A stretch of DNA of 41,150 nucleotides from Calditrichota bacterium (GTDB lineage: Bacteria; Electryoneota; Electryoneia; Electryoneales; Electryoneaceae), in the NCBI GenBank assembly GCA_018263585.1, contig JAANWZ010000003.1, forward strand, positions 1 to 41,150, in the 5' to 3' direction. How positions within the stretch are numbered: the stretch's first letter is position 1; each line of letters opens with the position of its first letter. The position numbers and the translations under genes are program-made. Below, one piece after another: positions 25,501 to 32,432 of the stretch. The notes beneath the pieces were generated by a model. The model saw nothing but the letters and a program-made list of their open reading frames with translations. It was not told where the DNA came from and did no database searches.

Positions 25501-25840
25501 CCCGCTCGGGCCGCTCCTGCTGCGCGGGCGGATCGACCTCGCGTGGCGGGAACACGCCGCGGCGGTCGCGCTCGATCTGAAAACGAACGACGTGGACCCG
25601 GCGGCGGTCGATGAACTCGCCCGCCGTCACGGCTACGACCACCAGGCGAAGCTGTACGCGCTCGCGCTCTCGGCATCGTGGGAGCTCGAACAACCGATCG
25701 GCCGCCTGCTCTTCTTCCCGTCCGGAGCCGTGCGCGAATTCGCCGTTGGCGGGGATGAGCGCCGCTGGTATCTTGCGAAGGCGGACGCGCTCTCCGGGTA
25801 CGCCCGCGAGTTCCATGGAAGCGCAACTCCCGAGTATTGA
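22529..25840 (+). CDS. addA: AddA-type UvrD-family helicase-nuclease
   Basis: A 1103-residue 3'-5' helicase with a C-terminal nuclease, working with AddB. SF1 motifs in order: Walker A VTAGAGSGKTSVLVE, ALTFSRPAAASLRTRI, GTFHSFCSRLIR, Walker B LLIDELQDTSTVQW (Leu replaces the usual Phe), LVGDEKQSIYGFRKA, LSDNFRTQPPLVDA, IMTIHAAKGLEFPAVVLPL and LLYVAATRARDRLIVLP. The C-terminal RecB-like nuclease has GRIDLAW, ALDLKTND and the YDHQAKLYALALS helix, so it looks active. It is coupled to addB by an ATGA overlap and followed 2 nt later by a phosphorylase gene, an unusual operon partner. Confidence 0.93.
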   Translation: MSVPLDFTEAQETVLDLSGGLLVTAGAGSGKTSVLVERYVRLLGKPGHDPVSVVALTFSRPAAASLRTRIHRRLLLEMQSDPARAEMWRRHRDAMLNARIGTFHSFCSRLIRTFSLEAGVDPEVTVGLEAERRQEEALDAHLRRLAFARDPDYGALLRQFSKKPVRNARQIMRLLLSSPPLREAAAHAATDRDEAARFLETTARELAPRYGMGGDETAAPLTHHGFLDTIALAFKLVKPVADAEPDPAFSLSYDNLERRALALLESDSDASRLIRRSISALLIDELQDTSTVQWRLIEAIARDERAALDASKLFLVGDEKQSIYGFRKANVTVLRKARDHASRSAGPFREQPLSDNFRTQPPLVDALNPVLRRLLTHGVAGDEDYVAQPQDLAPRRDDRGPVDGRFETRVVVGGKRPAAMGHVTRALTELVAGGAGPDSQQRIYEYSDIAILIPSRTPLPELETALQNDSIPYVIHSRKDFFAREEIRDTITLIDALANPRNCLALAGALRGPVFNLPDTALATLFFNEIRPLERWRRLLDGGEPQWAAVLDEEDWAALRRGHALWSELAQRAGSENPAHWLRRALEAGGAWAAYATGRRGRQRIANLTRLLALVQEIGSEQGPSLRRLKRRLDEEQADDEGVDDPESHVNAGEGVQIMTIHAAKGLEFPAVVLPLAGTVRKNRGDVKTGSLLAPEHGPFAALVDPALIETAVASGEDGSESLYTWMKDRFSRSEEHAERLRLLYVAATRARDRLIVLPHIPESQSRLNLDKDSDADLWLRAAGVGFGDDGSPIAPHDTGGMIYTELTPGELADAREELPRSIQLPERVETDAAADPSVQLVSSVPELTLRLPLEAFAAYLANETADRRDALLAFGRTDGAHPALGVAMPESASETDGEHEPIARSDGAVSAGPPDVLRLSGTLFHRAVQRFGPGVGWDAVEPWADGAVRELAERSLREPILTRLRELIDAGGAHEWGNAAGARRELPVLLPLGPLLLRGRIDLAWREHAAAVALDLKTNDVDPAAVDELARRHGYDHQAKLYALALSASWELEQPIGRLLFFPSGAVREFAVGGDERRWYLAKADALSGYAREFHGSATPEY

Positions 25841-25842
25841 CG

Positions 25843-26538
25843 ATGATCGGGATCCTCGGCGGCACATCGTTCCGCCACCTGGCCGCGCTGCGGAAAGGCA
25901 GCTCCGGCCGTGTCGTCACCCCGTACGGTTCCGTGGAGACGATCCGCCTGCAGGGATCGGTGGTGATACTCCGTCACGGTTCAAACGGGACGGTTCCCCC
26001 GCACCGGATCAATCATCACGCGCACGTGTGGGCGCTGCACTCTCTCGGGGTGCGGGGGATTGTCAGTTTCGGATCGACCGGCGGGCTCGGGCAATGGTGC
26101 CCGCCGGGCACGCAGGTGCTCGCGGACGACTTCTACGCGCCGTTCCGACCGGTAAGCTACTTCGACCATGACCTGCGAGTCACGATCCCCGACCTGCGCG
26201 GCCCGTGGCGCACTGAAGTGCTCGGCGCGCTCGACGACGCCGGCTGCAACGTGCTCGACGGCGGCGTGTACGTGGAAACCCTCGGCCCCCGGTTCGAAAC
26301 GCGCGCGGAAATCCGGACGCTGGCGACATCCGCGGATGTGATCGGGATGACGTGCGCGTCCGAGGCGACGCTCGCGATGGAACTGGAGCTGCCCGCCGCG
26401 ATCCTCGCCACGGTGGACAACTACGCGCACGGGATCGGCGGCAAGAAGATCACCGAGCACGCCCTCCGGCGCACGGTGAAGAAGAACTCGGAGAAGGTGG
26501 TGCGTGCGTTCGAGGCGGTGCGGAAGCTGGGATCCTGA
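25843..26538 (+). CDS. 5'-methylthioadenosine / 6-oxopurine nucleoside phosphorylase
   Basis: A PNP/MTAP-family enzyme that releases the base from a purine nucleoside by phosphorolysis. Its 231 residues include MIGILGGTSF, LRHGSNGTVPPHRINHHAHV (phosphate and nucleoside binding), SFGSTGGLGQ, YVETLGPRFETRAEIR and IGMTCASEATLAMEL, the base-binding segment. The ATG at 25843, 2 nt after addA, is preferred to the TTG at 25837 inside the addA stop region. The HRIN and MTCASEA motifs favour MTA or related 6-oxopurine substrates over inosine-type PNP, but specificity cannot be fixed. No other methionine-salvage gene is adjacent. Confidence 0.85.
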   Translation: MIGILGGTSFRHLAALRKGSSGRVVTPYGSVETIRLQGSVVILRHGSNGTVPPHRINHHAHVWALHSLGVRGIVSFGSTGGLGQWCPPGTQVLADDFYAPFRPVSYFDHDLRVTIPDLRGPWRTEVLGALDDAGCNVLDGGVYVETLGPRFETRAEIRTLATSADVIGMTCASEATLAMELELPAAILATVDNYAHGIGGKKITEHALRRTVKKNSEKVVRAFEAVRKLGS

Positions 26539-26588
26539 CTCGCCGGGGCGTGCCCCGCCCCGCGCACAACCCGCCGAACCGCGCGCTG

Positions 26589-27680
26589 TTACTGCTTCAA
26601 CGGCTCGAGCCCGAACGCCTCGAGCAGCCTGATCGCCGCGCTCGTCGCCGGCAGCTTGCCTTCCACGACCTGCCGTTCGAGCTCGGGGAGCAGGCGCTGT
26701 ACCTCCGGGTGGCGGTTGAACTCGCGCGCGAGAGTTTCACGGACGAGATCATGGATCCAGTCGCGCGCCTGGCTGCGGCGGCGCTGTGCGAACGATCCGC
26801 TCTTCTTCGTCGTCGCGACGAATCGCTCGACGACCGACCAGATTTCGCCGACGCCTTTCCCGGTGAGCGCGGAGGCCGTGTACGCGTGCGGCGTCCACCC
26901 GCCGGATGACGCCGCCAGGTAGCGGAGCGCACTCTCGTAATCGCGGCGCGCGCGCTCGGCCGCCCCCTCGTTGCCATCGTCCGCCTTGTTGATCAGGATC
27001 GCGTCCGCGAGCTCGACAACCCCCCGCTTCAGACCCTGCAACTCGTCGCCCGAGCCCGGAGTCAGCATCAGCAGGAAGAAATCGACGAGCGAACGGACCG
27101 CGATCTCGCTCTGTCCGACGCCGATCGTTTCCACGAGCACGACGTCATACCCGGCAGCTTCGAACAGGAGGATCGTCTCGCGGGTTTTGCGCGCGACGCC
27201 CCCGAGCGCGCCGCCGGACGGGGACGGGCGGACAAACGCGCGCTCGTGCCCGGCGAGCGTCTCCATCCGCGTCTTGTCGCCCATGATCGAGCCGCCGGTG
27301 AGCGAACTCGTCGGATCGACCGCGGTCACGGCGACCTTGTCTCCCCGCTCGACGAGCCGCCTGCCGAGCGCCTCGATCAGCGTGCTCTTGCCCGCGCCGG
27401 GCACGCCGGTGATCCCGACGCGCACCGAGCCGCCGGTGTGCGGGAGCAGCTCGCGAACGAGCTCACGCGCCTGCGCGAAGTGGTCGCGGGCGTTGGATTC
27501 GATCAACGTAATCGCGCGAGCGAGCAAGGTGCGGTCGCCGGAACGCACGCCCTCCACGTATTCCCGCGTGGACAGCGAAGTTCGTTTCGCGCGGCCGTGA
27601 CCGCGCGCGCCGCCGGGCTCGTTCACGCCGGGCCGCACGCGCAGCGCGGACCGTTTTTCCGGGTTCGAGCGGTCGGACAT
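26589..27680 (-). CDS. meaB: MeaB/ArgK-family GTPase (methylmalonyl-CoA mutase chaperone)
   Basis: A 363-residue G3E GTPase that protects and reloads B12-dependent acyl-CoA mutases. GTP-binding motifs: Walker A GITGVPGAGKSTL, the switch region VDPTSSLTGGSIMGDKTRM, VLVETIGVGQSEI (G3) and LINKADD (G4). The C-terminal arm (FNRHPEVQRLLPELERQV) is the dimerisation segment. The start is the ATG at 27680; the N-terminal ~50 residues are basic and variable. The mutase itself is not in the window. It is divergent from the antiporter gene and convergent with the phosphorylase gene. Confidence 0.92.
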   Translation of the reverse strand: MSDRSNPEKRSALRVRPGVNEPGGARGHGRAKRTSLSTREYVEGVRSGDRTLLARAITLIESNARDHFAQARELVRELLPHTGGSVRVGITGVPGAGKSTLIEALGRRLVERGDKVAVTAVDPTSSLTGGSIMGDKTRMETLAGHERAFVRPSPSGGALGGVARKTRETILLFEAAGYDVVLVETIGVGQSEIAVRSLVDFFLLMLTPGSGDELQGLKRGVVELADAILINKADDGNEGAAERARRDYESALRYLAASSGGWTPHAYTASALTGKGVGEIWSVVERFVATTKKSGSFAQRRRSQARDWIHDLVRETLAREFNRHPEVQRLLPELERQVVEGKLPATSAAIRLLEAFGLEPLKQ

Positions 27681-27744
27681 GGCGGGAAGATAACGAGCGG
27701 CGCCCGCCCGCGCAGGGTGCGGAGCGTGCCCGCCGCGCCGGCTG

Positions 27745-27773
27745 TTGGTTCGCGGTTGCCGGGATCGTAGGTT
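27745..27773 (+). promoter_or_regulatory. Candidate promoter of the Ca2+/cation antiporter gene
   Basis: TTGGTT at 27745-27750 and TAGGTT at 27768-27773 with a 17-bp spacer, 40 bp before the start codon. Confidence 0.38.
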
Positions 27774-27813
27774 CAGCGTCGATGGAGCGACGAACGACCG
27801 GAAGCGAGCTTCG

Positions 27814-28743
27814 ATGCTGACCGCGACACTGCTGCTCATCGGTGGGCTCGTCCTGCTCGTGGCGGGCGGGGAGGGCACGGTGCGGGGCGGCACCTCGATC
27901 GCCGAACGGCTGCACATGCAGCCGTACGTGATCGGCGCGACCGTGGTCGCGTTCGGCACCTCCGCGCCGGAGCTCGCCGTGACCGTGACCGCGGCGTTCC
28001 GGGACGCGCCCGGGCTCGCGCTCGGGAACGTGGTCGGCAGCAACATCGCGAACCTCGGCCTCATCCTCGGCCTCTCCGCATTGATCACGCCGATCGTGAT
28101 GCCGCGGAGCACGGTCGTCCGCGAGCTGCCGGTGATTCTCGGCGTGCTCGCGCTGCTGCTCGCGTTCTCGTACGACCGTTCGATCGAGCGCTGGGAAGGG
28201 ATCGTGCTGCTCGTCGCGATGGCGGCGGTGATCGTGCACACGATCCGCACGCCGTTCGTGCCCGGCGTGCTCGAGGAGGGAGTGCAATACCGGTACCCGC
28301 TGCTCACCTCGATCATCCTGCTCGCCGGCGGTATCGCGGCGCTGTTTTTCGGCGGACGGTTCATCGTCAGCGGCGCGGTCACGATCGCAGAGGCGCTCGG
28401 CGTCGCGGAGTGGGTGATCGGCGTGGTCATCGTCGCCGCGGGCACGAGCATGCCCGAGGTCGCCGCCTCCGTGGTCGCGGCCTATCGCGGGCGCGGCGAC
28501 ATCGCGCTCGGAAACGTGATCGGGTCGAACACGTTCAACGTGCTCATGGTGCTCGGCGCGGGGGGGACGATCAAGCCGATCCACGTGCGCGCCGAGATCG
28601 GGTTCGACCTCGTGATCGTCTCCGCACTCACTCTCGTTCCGGGCATCACGCTGCTGCGCGTGTCGCGCGTGCCGCGCAGCGCGGGGTTTCTCCTGCTCGC
28701 AGGCTATCTCGCCTACCTCGCGGTGAAGCTGCTGACCGGGTAG
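27814..28743 (+). CDS. Calcium/sodium:cation antiporter (YrbG/CaCA family)
   Basis: An inner-membrane antiporter of the Ca2+:cation superfamily. Its 309 residues form about ten hydrophobic segments in two inverted halves, each with the alpha-repeat. The first has VVAFGTSAPELAVTV and GNVVGSNIANLGLILG; the second has VIVAAGTSMPEVAASV and GNVIGSNTFNVLMVLG. The GTS-P-E and G-N-GSN residues form the ion site. The start at 27814 gives an N-terminus beginning directly with a membrane helix. It stands alone, followed by a repeat-filled gap, and its physiological ion is not determined. Confidence 0.93.
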   Translation: MLTATLLLIGGLVLLVAGGEGTVRGGTSIAERLHMQPYVIGATVVAFGTSAPELAVTVTAAFRDAPGLALGNVVGSNIANLGLILGLSALITPIVMPRSTVVRELPVILGVLALLLAFSYDRSIERWEGIVLLVAMAAVIVHTIRTPFVPGVLEEGVQYRYPLLTSIILLAGGIAALFFGGRFIVSGAVTIAEALGVAEWVIGVVIVAAGTSMPEVAASVVAAYRGRGDIALGNVIGSNTFNVLMVLGAGGTIKPIHVRAEIGFDLVIVSALTLVPGITLLRVSRVPRSAGFLLLAGYLAYLAVKLLTG

Positions 28744-28815
28744 CTGCGAGCTGCGAGCCGTGCGCTCAGGCCCGCGTCTTGCTCGCAGACGTGGTTGATC
28801 CGATGGTGAATACAC

Positions 28816-28913
28816 CGCGCTCACATCCCTGCGACATCGCTGCGCGCTGTCACAGGGGCACATATGGTGATTCTTGGAAAGAATGTCTTGTCCGCGTACC
28901 GGCCGTGCGGGCT
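28816..28913. repeat. 98-bp direct repeat, copy 1
   Basis: Identical over 98 bp to 28990-29087 (offset 174 bp). Its right end merges into GCGGGC-TT-GCCCGC (28907-28920), a module also found at 3602 and 40799 as GCGGGC-GA-GCCCGC. Confidence 0.9.
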
Positions 28914-28989
28914 TGCCCGCGCGGATGCATCCCGGTGAGTTTCTTGGATGCGACATTTCTTTCGAGAATCGGTATGAACGCCGGCGCTG

Positions 28990-29087
28990 CGCGCTCACAT
29001 CCCTGCGACATCGCTGCGCGCTGTCACAGGGGCACATATGGTGATTCTTGGAAAGAATGTCTTGTCCGCGTACCGGCCGTGCGGGCT
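28990..29087. repeat. 98-bp direct repeat, copy 2
   Basis: An exact second copy of 28816-28913. Between the copies, 28952-28969 resembles the reverse complement of the ATTCTTGGAAAGAATGTC segment carried by both, so the block has direct and inverted parts. Confidence 0.9.
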
Positions 29088-29129
29088 CACCGTTCAGCGA
29101 GACACAATGCCTGAGGCCGCAGCGGCGGA

Positions 29130-29159
29130 TTGGCGTCGTCCGGAACCAGCCGTTAGATT
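29130..29159 (+). promoter_or_regulatory. Candidate promoter of the Cache lipoprotein gene
   Basis: TTGGCG at 29130-29135 and TAGATT at 29154-29159, 18-bp spacer, 60 bp before the start codon. Confidence 0.35.
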
Positions 29160-29219
29160 CGAGGCAGGGCCCGGCGCGCACCGCCGCCGACCTGGCCGCA
29201 CGACAGACAGGGCGGACGT

Positions 29220-30080
29220 ATGACGTCGACGAAACCAATCACCCGCGCCGCCACGATCGTGCTCGCGGCGCTGCTCCCGGTGCTCTGGCTCGGATGTGAA
29301 CAGGGGGATGACGGCCCGGCGGAACCTGTGGAAGATCCGGGAGAGGCGTTGATCGCGCAGGCGCTGGTCGTGGAAGGGGCGATGGCCGGCCTGCTCAACG
29401 AGGTGCGCAACCACCTGAACGGCGCGCAGGCGCAGCTCGACCCGTTCGATCCCACCGCGGAAAGTGTGCTCGAGGAACTCGTGCAGTTTTCCGACGGGCG
29501 CGTGTGGGCGTCCGGGCTCGCGGACACGGGCGGCTTCGTCGTCGCCGCGCACCCTGAGGAGCTCGACACGCTTGTCGGCAACGACTGGTCGGACCGCCGG
29601 GAGATCGACCGCTCGCTGAGCAAGGGAGGGCTCGCCGCGAGCGACGTGCTCGAGCTGAGCGACGTGCGCACGCTCATCTACGCGCGCGGCATCCCGGGCA
29701 CATTCGGCCCGGAAGGGGTCGTGTTCGCAGCGATCCCGCTTGATACGCTGCTGGAACGGTCGCTGGACTTTGCCCAGTTCGAGCCGGACGGCGACACCGA
29801 GTTCTTCGTAATCGAAGACGACGGGCGCGTCGCGTACGACAGCGAAACGGAGTTCTTCGGCGAGAACCTGGGCGACACGCTCCAGTTCAGCGATCCTGTC
29901 GTGCAGATGGCAACCGCGATGATCAACCCGGCCGTCGGCGACGGCAGCGCGCGCCTCGACCTCACCGGCGCGCCGGGCGGAAACGGCGAGCGTCACGTCG
30001 GCTGGGTCCACCTCCCGCTGCTGAACGAGCGGTTCTGGGTGCTCGCGATGACGGAGCCGGTTGACGGGGCGGAGGGATGA
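29220..30080 (+). CDS. Exported lipoprotein with a Cache-like sensor domain
   Basis: A 286-residue protein with a type II signal peptide: a basic start, the hydrophobic stretch ATIVLAALLPVLWLGC, and the lipobox cysteine at about residue 26. The mature part, with GRVWASGLADTGGFVVAAHP, GNDWSDRREIDRSL, GPEGVVFAAIPLDTLL and FFVIEDDGRVAYDSETEFFG, resembles periplasmic double-Cache sensor domains of chemoreceptors and kinases. Here it has no cytoplasmic output domain, so it would act as a free lipoprotein binding a small ligand (inference). It is convergent with the FemAB-like gene and has no two-component partner nearby. The start ATG is at 29220. Confidence 0.72.
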   Translation: MTSTKPITRAATIVLAALLPVLWLGCEQGDDGPAEPVEDPGEALIAQALVVEGAMAGLLNEVRNHLNGAQAQLDPFDPTAESVLEELVQFSDGRVWASGLADTGGFVVAAHPEELDTLVGNDWSDRREIDRSLSKGGLAASDVLELSDVRTLIYARGIPGTFGPEGVVFAAIPLDTLLERSLDFAQFEPDGDTEFFVIEDDGRVAYDSETEFFGENLGDTLQFSDPVVQMATAMINPAVGDGSARLDLTGAPGGNGERHVGWVHLPLLNERFWVLAMTEPVDGAEG

Positions 30081-30090
30081 CGATGCGGGC

Positions 30091-31149
30091 TCAGCGCACG
30101 TCGATCGCGACCTTCGGCGTGTCGGGGAGGTAGTCCGCGGGCGCCCGCCACTGCTGCACGCCGTCGAGCACGAGCGTGTCGCGGAAGAAGCCGGTCATCG
30201 AGAAGTTCTCCTTGAACGCCGCCAGCCCCCATGTAACCCGGCCCTCCGCCTCGGTGCTGATCCCGAAATCGTACCAGTGGAAGCGCCGTTCGTGCGCGTG
30301 CAGAATGCTGTCATGCACGAGCAGTGGCGCCGGCCGCAGGTGCTGGGCCTCCTCACGGTGGGCGATGTAGAACTCGAGCATCACCCGTTCGTTGCAGATG
30401 AAGTTGAGGATGCAGGCGATCGCTTTCCCGTCGTAGTACGCCATCGACGCTTCGAGCTGCTTCGGAGCGAGTTTCGCGAGCCGCGCGAGCTCGTTGCGGG
30501 TGTGGGTCGGCGTCACGCCCAGCTTCTTTCGATTCACGTGCAGGATCTGATAGAACGTGTCGAGCGTGCGCGCGCGCAGCGGGAGGTCGTGACGGATCTC
30601 GACTCCCTCGCGGAACGCCTTGCGGATCGCGGTCCGCGTCTTGTTGTCGTACTTGCCGATCAACTGGCGTTCGGTCAGTGGCAGGTCGCGCAGATCGATC
30701 GCCTGGGTGTAGTCCTGCTTCAGGTACTGAAACCCCGCCCGGCGCATCGTGAACTCGACGATATCGGTCATCCGGCGATGGTAGAACACGGGCGGAGGTG
30801 TGCAGCGCAGGCGCTCGGCGCCCTCCTTTTTCGCCACCTCGATCAGGTCGTGAACGAGACGGTGCACGTGCACGAGGCTGACATCCTCGCGGATCAGCAG
30901 CCCGCCGAAACTCGCGCCGGGGTGGCTCGTCCACGCGCGGCGGCCGTCCTCGTCACGCAGCGCCCCGGGCCACACCGCGACGATGTGCCCCCTGCGGCGG
31001 AAGATCAGGTGCCGATGCTGGAACCGGTCCGCCGGATGGTAGTCGAAGAACCGTTGCTGGTGGAAAACCGTGCCCTGCAGCGCGCGCCGGGTAAACCGCT
31101 CCCACTCGCTGCGGTGTTCATCGCGATAGAACTCGACGTCGAAGTACAT
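30091..31149 (-). CDS. FemAB/GNAT-like acyltransferase, function unknown
   Basis: A 352-residue protein with the double-GNAT fold of FemAB-type aminoacyl- or acyltransferases. Supporting segments are IGKYDNKTRTAIRKAFREGV (the family 'K...RR.I.KA...G' helix), FYQILHVNRKKLGV, the second-domain strand MAYYDGKAIACILNF, and HLRPAPLLVHDSILHA with HWYDFGISTEAEG. Relatives add amino acids to peptidoglycan or take part in exopolysaccharide assembly; the substrate here is unknown. The start ATG at 31149 lies 17 nt after the gcvT stop, so the two are likely co-transcribed, although no functional link is evident. An unusually aromatic C-terminal half supports a real fold. Confidence 0.72.
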   Translation of the reverse strand: MYFDVEFYRDEHRSEWERFTRRALQGTVFHQQRFFDYHPADRFQHRHLIFRRRGHIVAVWPGALRDEDGRRAWTSHPGASFGGLLIREDVSLVHVHRLVHDLIEVAKKEGAERLRCTPPPVFYHRRMTDIVEFTMRRAGFQYLKQDYTQAIDLRDLPLTERQLIGKYDNKTRTAIRKAFREGVEIRHDLPLRARTLDTFYQILHVNRKKLGVTPTHTRNELARLAKLAPKQLEASMAYYDGKAIACILNFICNERVMLEFYIAHREEAQHLRPAPLLVHDSILHAHERRFHWYDFGISTEAEGRVTWGLAAFKENFSMTGFFRDTLVLDGVQQWRAPADYLPDTPKVAIDVR

Positions 31150-31166
31150 GGGCGCCGCGTCGTTTT

Positions 31167-32255
31167 TCAATACGGCCGCTTGTAGAACGGCGTCTCGACA
31201 ACCCGCGCCGGTTTCCGTTTCCCGCGCACGTCGAGCTCGAATTTCGTGCCGACCGCGGTGAACTCCTTGTCGAGGTACGCGAGCCCGATCCCCTTGTCGA
31301 GGCTCGGCGACCACGCGCCGCTCGTCACCTTCCCGATCTTCGTGTCGCTCTGGTAGCACTGGTAGTTTTTGCGCGGGATCGCCTTGTCCTCGACCTCGAA
31401 CCCGACGAGCTTGCGCGTGATCCCCTTCTCCTTCACCTGCATCACCGCGTCGCGCCCGATGAACTCGCCCTTGTTCACCTTCGTGATCCAGCCGAGCCCG
31501 GCCTCGAGCGGGTTCGTCGTCTCGTCGATGTCGTTCCCGTAGAGCGCGAACCTCATTTCGAGCCGGAGCGTGTCGCGCGCGCCGAGCCCGACCGGCTCGA
31601 TCTCGAACTCCTTCCCGGCTTCGAGCACGGCGTCCCACACGTGTTCAGCGTCCTCGTTGTCCACGTACAACTCGAAGCCCGCCTCGCCGGTGTAGCCTGT
31701 CGCGCTGATGATCGCGCGGCGGCCGGCGATTTCGCCTTCGCGGAACCAGTAGAACTTGATCTCGTCCAGCTTCGTGTCGGTCAGCTTCTGCACGATTGCG
31801 GGCGCGTTCCGGCCCTGCACCGCGAGCAGCGTGATCCGGTTCGATGCGTTCTTCACCTCGACGCCGGACGGCGCGTGCTGCTTGATCCACGCGAAGTCCT
31901 TTTCACGGTTCGCGGCATTGACCACGAGCAGGAACCGGTCCGGGTAGCGATAGACGATCAGGTCATCGACAAACCCGCCGTTCTCGTGGAGCATCCCCGA
32001 ATACTGCGCCTGGTTTGTCTGCAGCTTGGACGCGTTGTTCACCGTGATCCGGTTCACGAAATCGAGCGCGCCTTCACCCTTGATCCAGATCTCGCCCATG
32101 TGGGAGACGTCGAACACGCCGGCCGATTCGCGCACCTTCCGGTGCTCGGCGTTGATCGAATGGTACTGGATCGGCATCAGGTAGCCGGCGAACGGGACGA
32201 TTTTCGCGCCGGCGGCCACGTGCCTCTCGTACAACGCTGTCTTCCTGCCCTCCAT
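31167..32255 (-). CDS. gcvT: Glycine cleavage system T protein (aminomethyltransferase)
   Basis: A tetrahydrofolate-dependent protein that releases ammonia from the aminomethyl-lipoyl H protein and forms methylene-THF. The 362-residue product has the full family length. It shows LYERHVAAGAKIVPFAGYLM, VFDVSHMGEI, GMLHENGGFVDDLIVYR (containing the conserved Asp), ATGYTGEAGFELYV and LEAGLGWITKVNKGEFIGRD. The ATG at 32255 fits the family start. gcvH and gcvP are not in the window. It lies 177 nt after the transketolase-like gene; that spacer carries short near-repeats of GAGCTGTGAGC type. Confidence 0.96.
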   Translation of the reverse strand: MEGRKTALYERHVAAGAKIVPFAGYLMPIQYHSINAEHRKVRESAGVFDVSHMGEIWIKGEGALDFVNRITVNNASKLQTNQAQYSGMLHENGGFVDDLIVYRYPDRFLLVVNAANREKDFAWIKQHAPSGVEVKNASNRITLLAVQGRNAPAIVQKLTDTKLDEIKFYWFREGEIAGRRAIISATGYTGEAGFELYVDNEDAEHVWDAVLEAGKEFEIEPVGLGARDTLRLEMRFALYGNDIDETTNPLEAGLGWITKVNKGEFIGRDAVMQVKEKGITRKLVGFEVEDKAIPRKNYQCYQSDTKIGKVTSGAWSPSLDKGIGLAYLDKEFTAVGTKFELDVRGKRKPARVVETPFYKRPY

Positions 32256-32432
32256 ACGGGCCTCCCTTGTGGCGATGCTGAGCCGCGAGCTGTGAGCACT
32301 GAGCCATGGCAGAGAAACCACGGGTGCTCCGGTTGGTCCATCGCTCGCGCGACTGCCTGCGCACCCACCAGCTCCTTTGCCTTGCCGCGCGCAAAGCTCA
32401 CCGCTCGCTGTTCCCGGCTCATCGCTCACAGC

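Larger units (their letters stand above)
28744..29219. other. Gene-free region holding the 98-bp duplication
   Basis: Apart from the two direct repeats and the inverted fragment between them, the only signal is a TTGGCG-N18-TAGATT promoter candidate at 29130-29159 for the next gene. Long open frames here are by-products of the repeat and have no protein-like features. Confidence 0.6.

Noticed and set aside
28744-29238. Open frames on both strands through the 98-bp repeat, giving a repeated peptide
   Set aside because: The peptide repeat is simply the DNA repeat; there is no start context and the frames extend from neighbouring genes.
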